DNA from: Comamonas suwonensis
Lineage (GTDB): Bacteria > Pseudomonadota > Gammaproteobacteria > Burkholderiales > Burkholderiaceae_C
Reading direction: 5' to 3'
Length of the DNA: 64,000 nucleotides
NCBI RefSeq assembly: GCF_012844455.2
Contig: NZ_JABBCQ020000013.1
Location: 62,001 to 126,000 of the forward strand
A program made the translations under genes and the position numbers. This document shows, in pieces, positions 18,001-26,206 of the stretch; position 1 is the first letter of the stretch; each line of letters begins with the position of its first letter. The notes under the pieces were generated by a model. The model saw only the letters and a list, made by a program, of their open reading frames with translations, searched no databases and was not told where the DNA came from.

Positions 18001-18281
18001 GCAGAAGCCTCCGTGGAATGGATTCTCTACTTTTCTACCTTAGTCCGATGCAGTATGAGCAACGCTGGTACGAGGCACAGCGTAAAGAGGCCGCGTAATC
18101 TGAGTGCTAAGAACTCCACAAAATTGTCGGCACAGTCACATAGACCAACTGAGCCCGCTAGCATCCGAACAACTTCGAAATGGACGTTGAAATATGTCTA
18201 CTGAACTGGGTGAAGACCATTTCACAGCTGACCGCTTCAGGCTAAAGTGACTTACTCATATGGTTAGGAGAGGGGTTGGGT

Positions 18282-19286
18282 ATGTCCGACGTAAGCGAAC
18301 TTGTGAATGACAGTCAGGTGTACAGAACCTTGCTGGAGTCAACCAAGGCGATTCCTTGGAAGATTGATTGGGTCTCGAAGAAATTCGTCTATATCGGCCC
18401 TCAAATCGAAGCATTGCTGGGCTGGAGCCCTGAAAGTTGGGTGGGCGTAGAAGACTGGGCTATGCGCATGCATCCAGAAGACCGCGAATATGTGGTGAAT
18501 TTCTGCGTGACTCAATCCCAAGCAGGCGTGGACCATGAGGCAGACTACCGGGCGCTGACCAAGGACAACGGCTATGTGTGGATTCGCGATGTTGTGCACG
18601 TAGTGCGCAATGGCGGGGGGGAGGTAGAAGCGCTGATCGGCTTCATGTTTGATATCAGCGAGCGCAAGAAGACCGAGGACCAGTTGCTGAGCTTGCAGAA
18701 AGAGCTGGAGGTACTTTCTTTCAAGGACGGTTTGACGAGTATCGCCAACCGCCGTCGCTTTGATAGCAGTTTCGAGTTGGAGTGGGAGCGTGCGCGCCGC
18801 GAAGGCCAGCCACTGTCTCTGATGTTGTTCGATGTCGATTTTTTCAAGCAGTACAACGATTTGTACGGCCATATTCAAGGCGACAAATGTTTGATAGCGA
18901 TTGCTCAGACGCTGAGTTTGGCATTGGATGGCCCTCGCGATCTTGTGGCCCGCTATGGAGGCGAAGAGTTTGCAGTGTTGCTGCCCGAAGCCGATGCCGA
19001 GGTGGCGCGTAAAGTTGCTGACCGCTGCCAACGGTTGATTAAGAAGAAGTCCATCGTGCATGCACTGTCACCACATGACCACCGCGTCACGGTCAGTATA
19101 GGTGTGGGCTCGGTGGTGCCGGGTGCCCTGGAAAAGTCTACAGACTTCATCAAAGCCGTGGACCTGCAGCTATATGCGGCTAAACACAATGGACGGCACC
19201 GCATTGAATATGTGCAATTGGATGGGGTGGCGTGTACATCTGCAGTTAAAAGTGGAGAAGCACAAACTACTACCAGTCATTCGTAG
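18282..19286 (+). CDS. PAS-GGDEF diguanylate cyclase
   Basis: About 334 residues. The N-terminal PAS domain (about 12-125) shows VYIGPQIEALLGWSPESW and a PAC end in GFMFDISERKK. A short helix leads into a GGDEF domain (about 160-315) with FDVDFFKQYNDLYGHIQGD and the active-site loop RYGGEEFAVLLPE, so cyclic di-GMP synthesis is expected. The inhibitory I-site Arg is missing: the four residues before LVARYGGEEF are GPRD instead of RxxD. AGGAGAGGGG lies 6-11 bases before the ATG; a TTG at 18276 is also possible. Monocistronic. Confidence 0.88.
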   Translation: MSDVSELVNDSQVYRTLLESTKAIPWKIDWVSKKFVYIGPQIEALLGWSPESWVGVEDWAMRMHPEDREYVVNFCVTQSQAGVDHEADYRALTKDNGYVWIRDVVHVVRNGGGEVEALIGFMFDISERKKTEDQLLSLQKELEVLSFKDGLTSIANRRRFDSSFELEWERARREGQPLSLMLFDVDFFKQYNDLYGHIQGDKCLIAIAQTLSLALDGPRDLVARYGGEEFAVLLPEADAEVARKVADRCQRLIKKKSIVHALSPHDHRVTVSIGVGSVVPGALEKSTDFIKAVDLQLYAAKHNGRHRIEYVQLDGVACTSAVKSGEAQTTTSHS

Positions 19287-19761
19287 AGTACCTGTAAGTG
19301 TCTAATTAAGGTCGATTACTGCTATAGACGCTGCTGGGCCTTGCGGGTGATCTTGCTGGTGATCTTGCGGTAATCCCATGGTGCGATAGGCACTAAGTTG
19401 TGTCACGCTCTAGCTATGGGTGCGACAGCCTCTTGCTCGGCCAACTCATATTGATCGCGCTTCTTAGGGGAGACTGCTCCCGCGAGTAGGCTCGATACCA
19501 CCAGGCCATGCCTTGAGTGACCATGACCAAGCCTGCATCAAGAGTCCCAGGCCCCAAGTCCGTGCAGTAGCAGCCCAGCCTGAGTAGACCTGCCGCTTGT
19601 ACCGGTCTGTCTTTGCGCAGCCACAGCTCCGCCTCTTATGAAACTCCAGCTCGGTCATTGTTCTCTGAATGGCTGTTTGCGCTCAGGGTGTCGTGGCCTG
19701 AGATTCCGGCGAGGAGGTTGAAGTGGGTGGCTGCGAACATAGCTTCAGGCTGTTCGGACAG
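19287..19761. other. Gene-poor stretch, possibly decayed coding sequence
   Basis: No recognised gene. On the minus strand a 64-codon frame at 19464-19658 (starting MTELEFHKRRSCGCAKTDRY) and a different frame just upstream (PEAMFAATHFNLLAGISGHD) look protein-like but belong to no family I know. They may be the worn remains of one gene. No repeat of families A-C is present. Confidence 0.4.
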
Positions 19762-19783
19762 AAAAAAGCCCGCAGTGCGGGCT
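19762..19783 (-). terminator. Terminator downstream of 6S RNA
   Basis: On the minus strand GCCCGCACTGCGGGC followed by six T. It lies about 120 bases past the mature 3' end of the 6S RNA and may end its precursor. Confidence 0.7.
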
Positions 19784-19902
19784 AAGCTTCAATTCAAAAT
19801 AGACGCATAAGTTGTTGAATTCAACTGCGCGCAATTGGTTGAGTTTGTTCGGTTTTAAGACCGTTTCTAATCGCAAAAATCAACCAAGTATGGTGTGTGA
19901 AG

Positions 19903-20076
19903 GTGTCTGCAAAAGCCACCGGTTCGTCATCCTGAACCGGGGGTTCAGGTGGGCAAGGGCAACCTATCGTTGGGTTCATCTGACGCGAGACGATCACGCT
20001 CAATAGGTGATGTACCAAGCCCGTGCTCGTTGAGCATTGGTTCAAGGAAATATAAAAACCGGCAGATTTGCAGACA
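19903..20076 (-). ncRNA. ssrS: 6S RNA
   Basis: The two ends pair: TGTCTGCAAA (5') with TTTGCAGACA (3'), extended by CCGGTT with AACCGG. The right-hand central part contains CCACCTGAACC and GGTTCAGG, the beta/gamma-proteobacterial 6S hallmark (compare CCTTGAACC/GGTTCAAGG in E. coli). A -10 box TAAAAT lies 6-11 bases upstream of the 5' end, with a weak -35 18 bases before it. It lies directly downstream of zapA, the same neighbourhood as in E. coli. 6S RNA binds sigma-70 RNA polymerase in stationary phase. The ends are estimated from pairing. Confidence 0.85.
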
Positions 20077-20155
20077 GTTCTATTTTAACGGGAATTAGGT
20101 GTCATGCATAAGTCATGACAGCTTTGTTTCAGAGTTTGCATGACTTATGAAATGT

Positions 20156-20536
20156 TCAAAGTAGTCTGGTGTCGCTCTCAAGCGCTTGATCAAGCCTTAG
20201 AACCAGTTGCTCTGCAAGCGTCTGCTGGCGCTGCAGCTCGGCCTGGGCGGCTTCGCTGACTTCAGGAGTAGGGGCTTGCTCTTGTGCCAGAGACTGCATT
20301 TCAGCATGTACATTGACCATGTGAGCCTGCTGGGCATCGCGGTCCAGAACGTCAAAAGCCATGTTCAGAGCGGCCAAGACCGCTACGCGATCGCGGGAAC
20401 GAACCTTGCCGCTGTCGCGAATGCGGGTCATGGCATCGTCGACTCGACGAGCGGCCTCCTGTACGCGTTCTTCTTGACCATCGGGGCAGGTCAGCACGTA
20501 GCTTTGCTGCATGATTTGCACATCGATCTGCTTCAT
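20156..20536 (-). CDS. zapA: Cell division protein ZapA
   Basis: 126 residues. The ZapA head (about 1-60) has MKQIDVQIMQQSYVLTCPDG and the helix VQEAARRVDDAMTRIRDSGK, followed by DRVAVLAALNMAFDVL and a C-terminal coiled coil (70-120). ZapA crosslinks FtsZ protofilaments at the division ring. Its ATG lies about 40 bp after the stop of the zapB-like gene and both probably share a transcript. The 6S RNA gene follows 79 bp downstream. Confidence 0.9.
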   Translation of the reverse strand: MKQIDVQIMQQSYVLTCPDGQEERVQEAARRVDDAMTRIRDSGKVRSRDRVAVLAALNMAFDVLDRDAQQAHMVNVHAEMQSLAQEQAPTPEVSEAAQAELQRQQTLAEQLVLRLDQALESDTRLL

Positions 20537-20576
20537 GGGCGTCAGTGGCGGGTCTGGTGATGGGGGTGACGAAGGG

Positions 20577-20798
20577 TCACTCTCCCTGGTTGGCGGGCAG
20601 GCGTTCGATCAGGGCATCGACGCGTGCGCGTGCTGCCTGCAGTCGCAGACGCAGCAAATCGCGCTCATGCGTAAGAGCGGAGACCTGATCGGTGAGCAGG
20701 GTGTTGGTGCGCTGCAGTTCCTCGTGGCGCACCAGCAGACGCTCTACACGCTCGGCAATGAGATCAAGTGAAGGCTGGGTGGTCATAGACACTGCCAT
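20577..20798 (-). CDS. ZapB-like coiled-coil protein (TIGR02449 type)
   Basis: 73 residues forming one long coiled coil (about 10-65), with heptads such as LIAERVERLLVRHEELQRTN and LLTDQVSALTHERDLLR. It fits the short family often annotated as TIGR02449 and found before zapA in beta- and gammaproteobacteria; a role like ZapB in the division ring is inferred. A second ATG at 20786 (MTTQPS) may be the true start, since TACAAT just upstream of the first ATG could be a -10 box. Confidence 0.78.
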   Translation of the reverse strand: MAVSMTTQPSLDLIAERVERLLVRHEELQRTNTLLTDQVSALTHERDLLRLRLQAARARVDALIERLPANQGE

Positions 20799-21033
20799 TG
20801 TAGGTCTTGCAGTCTTTGGATGGGCATTAATGTGCGGGCAAATTGAGTCGTTTGCTCCATGGCGGGCATCTGCTTGAGCGCACTAGTCAGGAACCTGCAA
20901 ATTTCTCTCAAAAATAGTAGCGCGGTTGGCAGGATCTGTGTGCCTCAAAGACATTTTTAACGTAAACAATCGTCACACAACTCGTTCAAATGAGGGATTT
21001 GCGCAGTGCAGCGCTCATTACAATACGCAGCTG

Positions 21034-21250
21034 TTGGTGCTCGAGGCTGCTTTTCTGTGGCCTCAGTTCAACGGGAAGCAGGGAGGTGCTGGCCAGAAAT
21101 ACTGGCACACCGGGCCTGCGCTGCCCCCGCAACGGTCGGCGAATGGAATGCCTTTGCACTCCGCCTTTTCCATCAAAGCCACTGGCGCTTGCGCGCTGGG
21201 AAGGCTGGCTAAAGGACGATTCGCCTAGCCCGGATACCGGCCAACGGCGG
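21034..21250 (+). promoter_or_regulatory. Cobalamin (B12) riboswitch
   Basis: The conserved parts appear in order: GTTGGTGCTCGAGG (P2/P3 entry), GGGAAGCAGGGAGG, CTGCCCCCGCAACGGT, AAGCCACTGG, CGATTCGCC, and the B12 box AGCCCGGATACCGGCC at 21227-21242. A -10 box TACAAT lies at 21019-21024. Just after the aptamer, TGCCTGCA/TGCAGGCA (21253-21273) makes an 8-bp hairpin without a T run, which points to translational control or an expression platform, not an intrinsic terminator. It should turn off btuB and the downstream genes when adenosylcobalamin is abundant. Confidence 0.95.
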
Positions 21251-21329
21251 TGTGCCTGCATTGTGTGCAGGCATGTATTGCTCACTGTCGGCGGGTAGGC
21301 TGGCGTGGGCGCTTCATTGCTGATTTTTC

Positions 21330-23207
21330 ATGTTCAGAATTTACTCGTCCACGCGTAGCGTGGCGCCATTTGCCTGCACTCGTGTGGCAGCTGCCGCTGT
21401 GTTTTTTTCGGCTTCTTTTTCTGGTTTGAATGTCTATGCACAGACGGCCGGTGCGCGTCAGTTGGGCGTGACTGTGGTCACAGGTAGCCGCGCAGAAGCC
21501 GCGTTGGAGAATCTGGCAGCAGATGTGACGGTGATCGACGCCAAGAAGATCGAGCGTGCGGCTGGCAGCAGCCTGCCTGAGCTGCTTCAGCGCGAAGCGG
21601 GCCTGCAGATGAGCAGCAACGGTGGCTTGGGCAAAGAAGCCAGTGTCTTTACGCGTGGCACAGAGAGTCGCCACACCATTTTGCTGGTGGATGGCGTGCG
21701 TTATGGCTCGGCAACCAGTGGGGGGCCTTCTTGGAGCAATATCCCCCTAGCTTCCATTGAGCGTATTGAAGTGATCAAGGGACCCGCTTCGTCCTTGTAT
21801 GGCAGCGATGCCGTGGGCGGTGTGGTGCAGATTTTCACCAAAAAGGGTGTGGGCGCAAAGCCTTTCAATCCCTATGCCAGCGTGACGCTTGGGAGTGAGC
21901 ACCATGCGCAGGCTGCTGCTGGCCTGAATGGATCCCAGCAAGGTTGGAACTATTCGCTGAATGCGCAGCGCACAACAGAGCGCGGCTTTTCATCCACCAA
22001 CCCCAAGGTGCCTTACGGCAACTTCAATCCGGATCGGGACCCTTTCCGCCAAAGTTCGCTCAATGCCTCTCTGGGCTACGAGATCAACTCCAACTGGCGG
22101 GTTGACGGCAGCATGCTGTACTCGGAAGGTGTCAATCACTTCGATGATGGTTTGGGTGCTGACACGCGCAGCGCCTTGCGCAGCCAGGTGAGCACCGCAT
22201 CCGTCACAGGACGGATTGCGAAGGACTGGAAATCCAAGTTCACCGTCAGCCACTCGCGTGATGAAAGCAATGCCATCGCGTCTGCCAACGCATACAACCT
22301 GCCCGGTCTCTTTGCCACGTCTCAGCGTCAGTATCAGTGGCAAAACGATATTGCAACCCCTGTCGGTCTGGTTGTCGCGGGCTTGGAGCGTCTGGAGCAG
22401 GAAGTCAGCAGCAGCACCAAATACTCGGTGACCGAGCGGTCAGTGAACTCTGGCTTTGTCGGCCTGACGGGCGATAAGGCAGGGCATAGCTGGCAGGCCA
22501 ATCTGCGCAGAGACGACAACTCTCAGTTCGGCAGCAAAAATACCTGGGGTGTTGGCTATGGCCTGCAACTGACTTCCCAATGGCGGGTACATGCTTCTCA
22601 CGGAACCAGCTTTGTGGCACCTACTTTCAACCAGCTGTACTGGCCCAACTACGGGTCGCCGGATCTGAAGCCGGAGCAGGGACGCAATACCGATGTGGGC
22701 GTGACGTGGAGCGAGGGTGGACACTCAGTGAAGCTGGTTCACTTTGACAACCGTATACGTGGCTACATTACGGGCTCTATCAAGCCTGAGAACATTCCCC
22801 GCAGCCGCATCAAAGGCTGGACCCTGGGGTACAGCGGCCAGTTCATGGGCTGGAACCTGCGTGCTGACTACGATCAGCTTGATCCGCGCAACAGCCTGAC
22901 CGGAACGCAGCTGCCACGCCGTGCGCGCCATGTGACGCGTCTGGCGCTGGACAAGGACTTGGGCGCCTGGACCTTGGGCGCTTCTGCCCAGTCGGTGGGC
23001 AAGCGCTATGACGATGTAAAGAATACGCCAGAGAAGTTGATGGGCCAGTACACCTCGGTGGATCTGTATGCCAGCTACCGCCTGGACAAGGACTGGTCGC
23101 TGTCGGCTCGCATCGCTAACCTCACGGACAAGGACTACACCACGGCCTACGGCTACAACACCCGCGGCCGGGCTGGTTATCTGACCCTGCTGTGGCAGCC
23201 ACGTTAA
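21330..23207 (+). CDS. btuB: TonB-dependent vitamin B12 receptor BtuB
   Basis: 625 residues: a signal peptide (cleavage near VYAQ, residue ~38), a TonB-box-like segment (LGVTVVTGSR), a plug domain (about 50-160; EVIKGPASSLYGSDAVGGVV) and a 22-strand barrel. The barrel ends in the usual aromatic-rich C-terminus (AGYLTLLWQPR). It imports corrinoids across the outer membrane with ExbBD-TonB energy. Identity as BtuB rests on the riboswitch upstream and the cob genes downstream. The ATG has no strong ribosome site, fitting riboswitch control of translation. Confidence 0.93.
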   Translation: MFRIYSSTRSVAPFACTRVAAAAVFFSASFSGLNVYAQTAGARQLGVTVVTGSRAEAALENLAADVTVIDAKKIERAAGSSLPELLQREAGLQMSSNGGLGKEASVFTRGTESRHTILLVDGVRYGSATSGGPSWSNIPLASIERIEVIKGPASSLYGSDAVGGVVQIFTKKGVGAKPFNPYASVTLGSEHHAQAAAGLNGSQQGWNYSLNAQRTTERGFSSTNPKVPYGNFNPDRDPFRQSSLNASLGYEINSNWRVDGSMLYSEGVNHFDDGLGADTRSALRSQVSTASVTGRIAKDWKSKFTVSHSRDESNAIASANAYNLPGLFATSQRQYQWQNDIATPVGLVVAGLERLEQEVSSSTKYSVTERSVNSGFVGLTGDKAGHSWQANLRRDDNSQFGSKNTWGVGYGLQLTSQWRVHASHGTSFVAPTFNQLYWPNYGSPDLKPEQGRNTDVGVTWSEGGHSVKLVHFDNRIRGYITGSIKPENIPRSRIKGWTLGYSGQFMGWNLRADYDQLDPRNSLTGTQLPRRARHVTRLALDKDLGAWTLGASAQSVGKRYDDVKNTPEKLMGQYTSVDLYASYRLDKDWSLSARIANLTDKDYTTAYGYNTRGRAGYLTLLWQPR

Positions 23208-23228
23208 GCCGTGGTGAAGGCCCGCAAG

Positions 23229-24644
23229 ATGTTGGCAATGACTGAAACCACTCGCTGCCCCGCCATCCTGATCAGTGCCCCGGCCTCCGGGCAAGGCAAG
23301 ACGACTGTGACGGCGGCCCTGGCGCGGCTGCATGCGCGCCAGGGCCGTAAGGTGCGCGTGTTCAAGTGCGGGCCGGATTTTCTGGATCCTTACTGGCATG
23401 GGCTGGCCAGTGGGGCACCCGTGCATTCGGTGGATTTGTGGATGACCGGCGAGGCCGATGTACGCCAGCGCTTGCATGAGGCGGCCCAGGAGGCCGATCT
23501 CATTCTGGTCGAGGGCGTGATGGGCCTGTTTGACGGTAACTTCAGCGCGGCTGATCTGGCGCAGTTGCTGGGTTTGCCCGTGCTGGCGGTGGTCGATGCA
23601 TCGGCCATGGCAGGCACGTTTGGTGCACTGGCTTATGGCCTGCAGCATTACCAACCCAGCCTGCGCTGGGCAGGCATGCTGGCCAACCGCGTGGCCACGG
23701 CCCACCATGCCGACATGCTCCAGCAAGGTTTGCGCGACCCTTCGCTTTGGCTGGGTGCCATGCCGGGCGTGCAATTGGGTGAGAACGCCCCCAAGGCGCG
23801 CACGGCTGCACTGCTGCCCGAGCGGCATCTGGGCCTGATTGCGGCCCATGAACTGAGCGATGCCATGCAGCGACTGGATGCCGCTGCGGATGCGCTGGCG
23901 CAGACGCCGCTGGGCCAGCGCTTGTGGACTGCCGCAGAAGATGCGCCCAGCTGGCAAGACTGGTGCGTGGACTTTGCGCCGCCAGACATGGCAGCGGATG
24001 CTTCCATCGATCCGCCCCAGGTCCAGCCTTGGCTGGCCGGTCGTCGCATCGCCATTGCGCGGGATGCCGCTTTCTCGTTTATCTACCCCGCCAATCTCGA
24101 CTGCCTGCGCGCCATGGGGGCTGAGCTGCGCTTTTTCTCGCCGCTGGCCGGTGATGCGCTGCCGACCTGCGATGCGCTGTGGTTGCCTGGCGGCTACCCG
24201 GAATTGCATGCGCAGGCGCTGCACGCCAATCAGGCGCTGCGCGAGGCTATGGCTGAGCATGTGGCCGAAGGCAAGCCCGTCTGGGCGGAGTGCGGCGGCA
24301 TGCTGGCACTGTGCGAAGGCGTGACGGGGCTGGATGGCCACATTCAAGCCATGTGGGGGCTGTTGCCCGGGCAGGTCATCATGCAGAACCGGCTGGGCGG
24401 GCTGGGCATGCAGCAGCTGGTGCTGGATACGGGCTTGCTGCGCGGCCACACCTTTCACTACACAAGGCTGGAAACCACGATGCCGGTGAGCACGCGCAGC
24501 AGCCGCCCAGGCGCGGCGGTGCAACCCGATCGGGGCGAGGCGCTGTATGCGCATGGCAGCGTGCGGGCCAGCTACTTTCATGCCTGGTTTCCTTCCAACC
24601 CCGCTGCCGTGGCCGGGCTTTTTGGCGCAACAATTCAGGCCTGA
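23229..24644 (+). CDS. cobB: Cobyrinic acid a,c-diamide synthase
   Basis: About 471 residues. The N-terminal dethiobiotin-synthetase-like ATPase has the P-loop SAPASGQGKTTVT and KCGPDFLDPYWH. The C-terminal class I glutamine amidotransferase-like domain shows WLPGGYPELHA, AECGGMLALCEG (catalytic Cys) and a final His in RASYFHAWF. It amidates side chains a and c of cobyrinate using glutamine and ATP. GAAGG stands 8 bases before the chosen ATG; a GTG at 23211, 4 bp after the btuB stop, would add six residues. It corresponds to cbiA in Salmonella naming. Confidence 0.92.
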   Translation: MLAMTETTRCPAILISAPASGQGKTTVTAALARLHARQGRKVRVFKCGPDFLDPYWHGLASGAPVHSVDLWMTGEADVRQRLHEAAQEADLILVEGVMGLFDGNFSAADLAQLLGLPVLAVVDASAMAGTFGALAYGLQHYQPSLRWAGMLANRVATAHHADMLQQGLRDPSLWLGAMPGVQLGENAPKARTAALLPERHLGLIAAHELSDAMQRLDAAADALAQTPLGQRLWTAAEDAPSWQDWCVDFAPPDMAADASIDPPQVQPWLAGRRIAIARDAAFSFIYPANLDCLRAMGAELRFFSPLAGDALPTCDALWLPGGYPELHAQALHANQALREAMAEHVAEGKPVWAECGGMLALCEGVTGLDGHIQAMWGLLPGQVIMQNRLGGLGMQQLVLDTGLLRGHTFHYTRLETTMPVSTRSSRPGAAVQPDRGEALYAHGSVRASYFHAWFPSNPAAVAGLFGATIQA

Positions 24645-24662
24645 TTTTTCTGGTTTTTCATC

Positions 24663-25274
24663 ATGAGCGTTGCAAGCACTCCCTCCATCGTCATGCCGCG
24701 TACGCAGTTCATTCTGGGCGGTCAAAAAAGCGGTAAGTCCCGCCGTGCAGAGCTGCTGGCACGCCAATGGCTGCAAAGCGGGGCGCAGCATCAGGCGGTG
24801 CTGGTGGCCACCGGTCAGGCCTGGGATGCCGAGATGACTGAGCGCATTGCCCGCCACCAGCGTGACCGTGCCGAGCGCGTGCCCGGCATGCAGACGCTGG
24901 AGGAGCCGCGTGAACTGGCGCAGGTGATTGCGCAGCACAGCCGCCCCGAGCGCCTGCTGGTGATTGACTGCCTGACGCTGTGGCTGACCAACTGGCTCAT
25001 GCCGGTAGAGACTGAAAAATCTGAAGAAAAAACGTCTCTAGACCAAGACTGGCAGGCGCAGTTAGCTATGTTTTTGAAAGCATTGGATGACGCGCCTGGC
25101 CCCATCATCTTGGTGGGCAACGAGATTGGTCTGGGTGTGATTCCCATGGGCCGCGAAGTGCGTGCCTTTGTGGATGCACTGGGCGTGCTCAACCAGCAAG
25201 TGGCAGCGCATTGCGAAAGCGCCACGTTGATGTGCGCGGGTCTGCCGCTGGCGCTGAAAGGGCCGCAAGCATGA
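24663..25274 (+). CDS. cobU: Adenosylcobinamide kinase / guanylyltransferase
   Basis: 203 residues. P-loop ILGGQKSGKSRRAE, then LVATGQAWDAEMTERIARHQ, the LLVIDCLTLWLTN strand and LVGNEIGLGVIPMGREVRAF. It phosphorylates adenosylcobinamide and transfers GMP to it. The protein is longer than the usual 180 or so residues. Residues about 117-139 (VETEKSEEKTSLDQDWQAQL region), between the LTLWLTNWL strand and the next helix, are encoded by a family A repeat in reverse orientation. Its stop overlaps the btuF start (ATGA). Confidence 0.92.
   Translation: MSVASTPSIVMPRTQFILGGQKSGKSRRAELLARQWLQSGAQHQAVLVATGQAWDAEMTERIARHQRDRAERVPGMQTLEEPRELAQVIAQHSRPERLLVIDCLTLWLTNWLMPVETEKSEEKTSLDQDWQAQLAMFLKALDDAPGPIILVGNEIGLGVIPMGREVRAFVDALGVLNQQVAAHCESATLMCAGLPLALKGPQA
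25013..25079 (-). repeat. Family A dispersed repeat, copy 5, inside cobU
   Basis: On the minus strand: TTTCAAAAACATAGCTAACT, GCGCCTGCCAG, then GGTCTAGAGACGTTTTTTC. Arms, spacing and AT-rich ends match the intergenic copies, and the cobU frame stays open through it. Confidence 0.65.
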
Positions 25275-26206
25275 AGGCAATGGCGAAATTCATGGCTTGC
25301 GGGGCGCTGGCGGGCTGGCTGCTGGGCGCTGCGTTGCCGGTGTCTGCGCAGTCCGTGCAGATCACCGATGCGCGCGGCAGCAAGGTGCAGTTGCCCAAGT
25401 CGCCGCAGCGCATTGTCAGCCTGCTGCCGTCGCTGACCGAAAGCCTTTGCGCTTTAGGGGGCTGCGAGCGACTGGTGGGGGTGGACCGTTACTCCAACTG
25501 GCCGGCGCACACCAAGACCCTGCCCGTCGTGGGTGGCGGGCTGGATCCGAATATCGAAAGCATCGTGGCGCTCAAGCCTGATCTGGTGCTGGCATCCATG
25601 GCTTCGCGCTCCATCGGACGCATGGAAGCTCTGGGCCTGAAGGTCGTGGCGCTTGAGCCGCGCACCCATGCCGAAGCGCGTGTGGTGTTGCAAAAACTGG
25701 GGGGGCTGCTGAATCTGCCGCCAGCGCAAGGTGCGGACCGTGTCTGGTCCGGCATTGAAGCCAATATGGCCAAAGCCGCTGCCAGCGTGCCCGAGAAAAT
25801 ACGCGGCCAGCGCGTGTACTTTGAAGCCAGTCGCGGCCCGTTTGCGGCCGGTGAAAACTCTTTTATTGGCGAGACCTTGACGCAGTTGCATCTGCGCAAT
25901 GTGATTGACGCCAAGCTGGGACCCTTTCCGCGCATCAATCCTGAATACGTGGTCAAGCTGGACCCCGACATCCTGATGGCGGGCGAGCGTGCCTGGAAAA
26001 CCGGCGTGCCCGAGTATCCGGGCTGGTCGCAGATGCGTGCCGTCAAGCAGGGATCGATATGTGTCTTTACGCCTGAGCAGTCCGACATACTGGTGCGCCC
26101 CGGCCCGCGCATGGCCGAAGGCGCGCAGATCATCGCTCGCTGCCTGCAGCGGCTGGCGGGTACTGGTTCGGTACCGAGTGTCGGTGCGCAAGGCAAGGGC
26201 CAATGA
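25271..26206 (+). CDS. btuF: Periplasmic cobalamin-binding protein BtuF
   Basis: 311 residues with a signal peptide (helix ACGALAGWLLGAALPVSAQ, cleavage near residue 30). A class III periplasmic binding fold follows: RIVSLLPSLTESLCALGG, VDRYSNWP, a long backbone helix and PGPRMAEGAQIIARCLQ. It delivers corrinoids to BtuCD. The start overlaps the cobU stop by 4 bp and its own stop overlaps btuC by 4 bp, so translation of the three is coupled. Confidence 0.9.
   Translation: MKAMAKFMACGALAGWLLGAALPVSAQSVQITDARGSKVQLPKSPQRIVSLLPSLTESLCALGGCERLVGVDRYSNWPAHTKTLPVVGGGLDPNIESIVALKPDLVLASMASRSIGRMEALGLKVVALEPRTHAEARVVLQKLGGLLNLPPAQGADRVWSGIEANMAKAAASVPEKIRGQRVYFEASRGPFAAGENSFIGETLTQLHLRNVIDAKLGPFPRINPEYVVKLDPDILMAGERAWKTGVPEYPGWSQMRAVKQGSICVFTPEQSDILVRPGPRMAEGAQIIARCLQRLAGTGSVPSVGAQGKGQ

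Larger units (their letters stand above)
16957..18122 (+). mobile_element. Nested, decayed IS3-type insertion sequences
   Basis: The outer IS3-type remnant has a perfect 14-bp inverted repeat, GTGGAGTTCTTAGC at 16974-16987 and its complement at 18106-18119. Its orfA start is at the left, and only the last 19 codons of its orfB survive at the right (18039-18098, LSPMQYEQRWYEAQRKEAA then stop). The middle has been replaced by a fragment whose encoded end resembles an IS30 transposase C-terminus (about 17272-17400) and by an internally deleted second IS3-type element on the minus strand (about 17400-18030). The outer boundary is approximate. Confidence 0.75.

Noticed and set aside
22725-24938. 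A 737-codon open frame on the minus strand opposite btuB, cobB and part of cobU
   Set aside because: It is antisense to three intact, well-conserved genes. Its composition (Arg, His, Gln-rich, no motif) is what a high-GC gene gives in its reverse frame.
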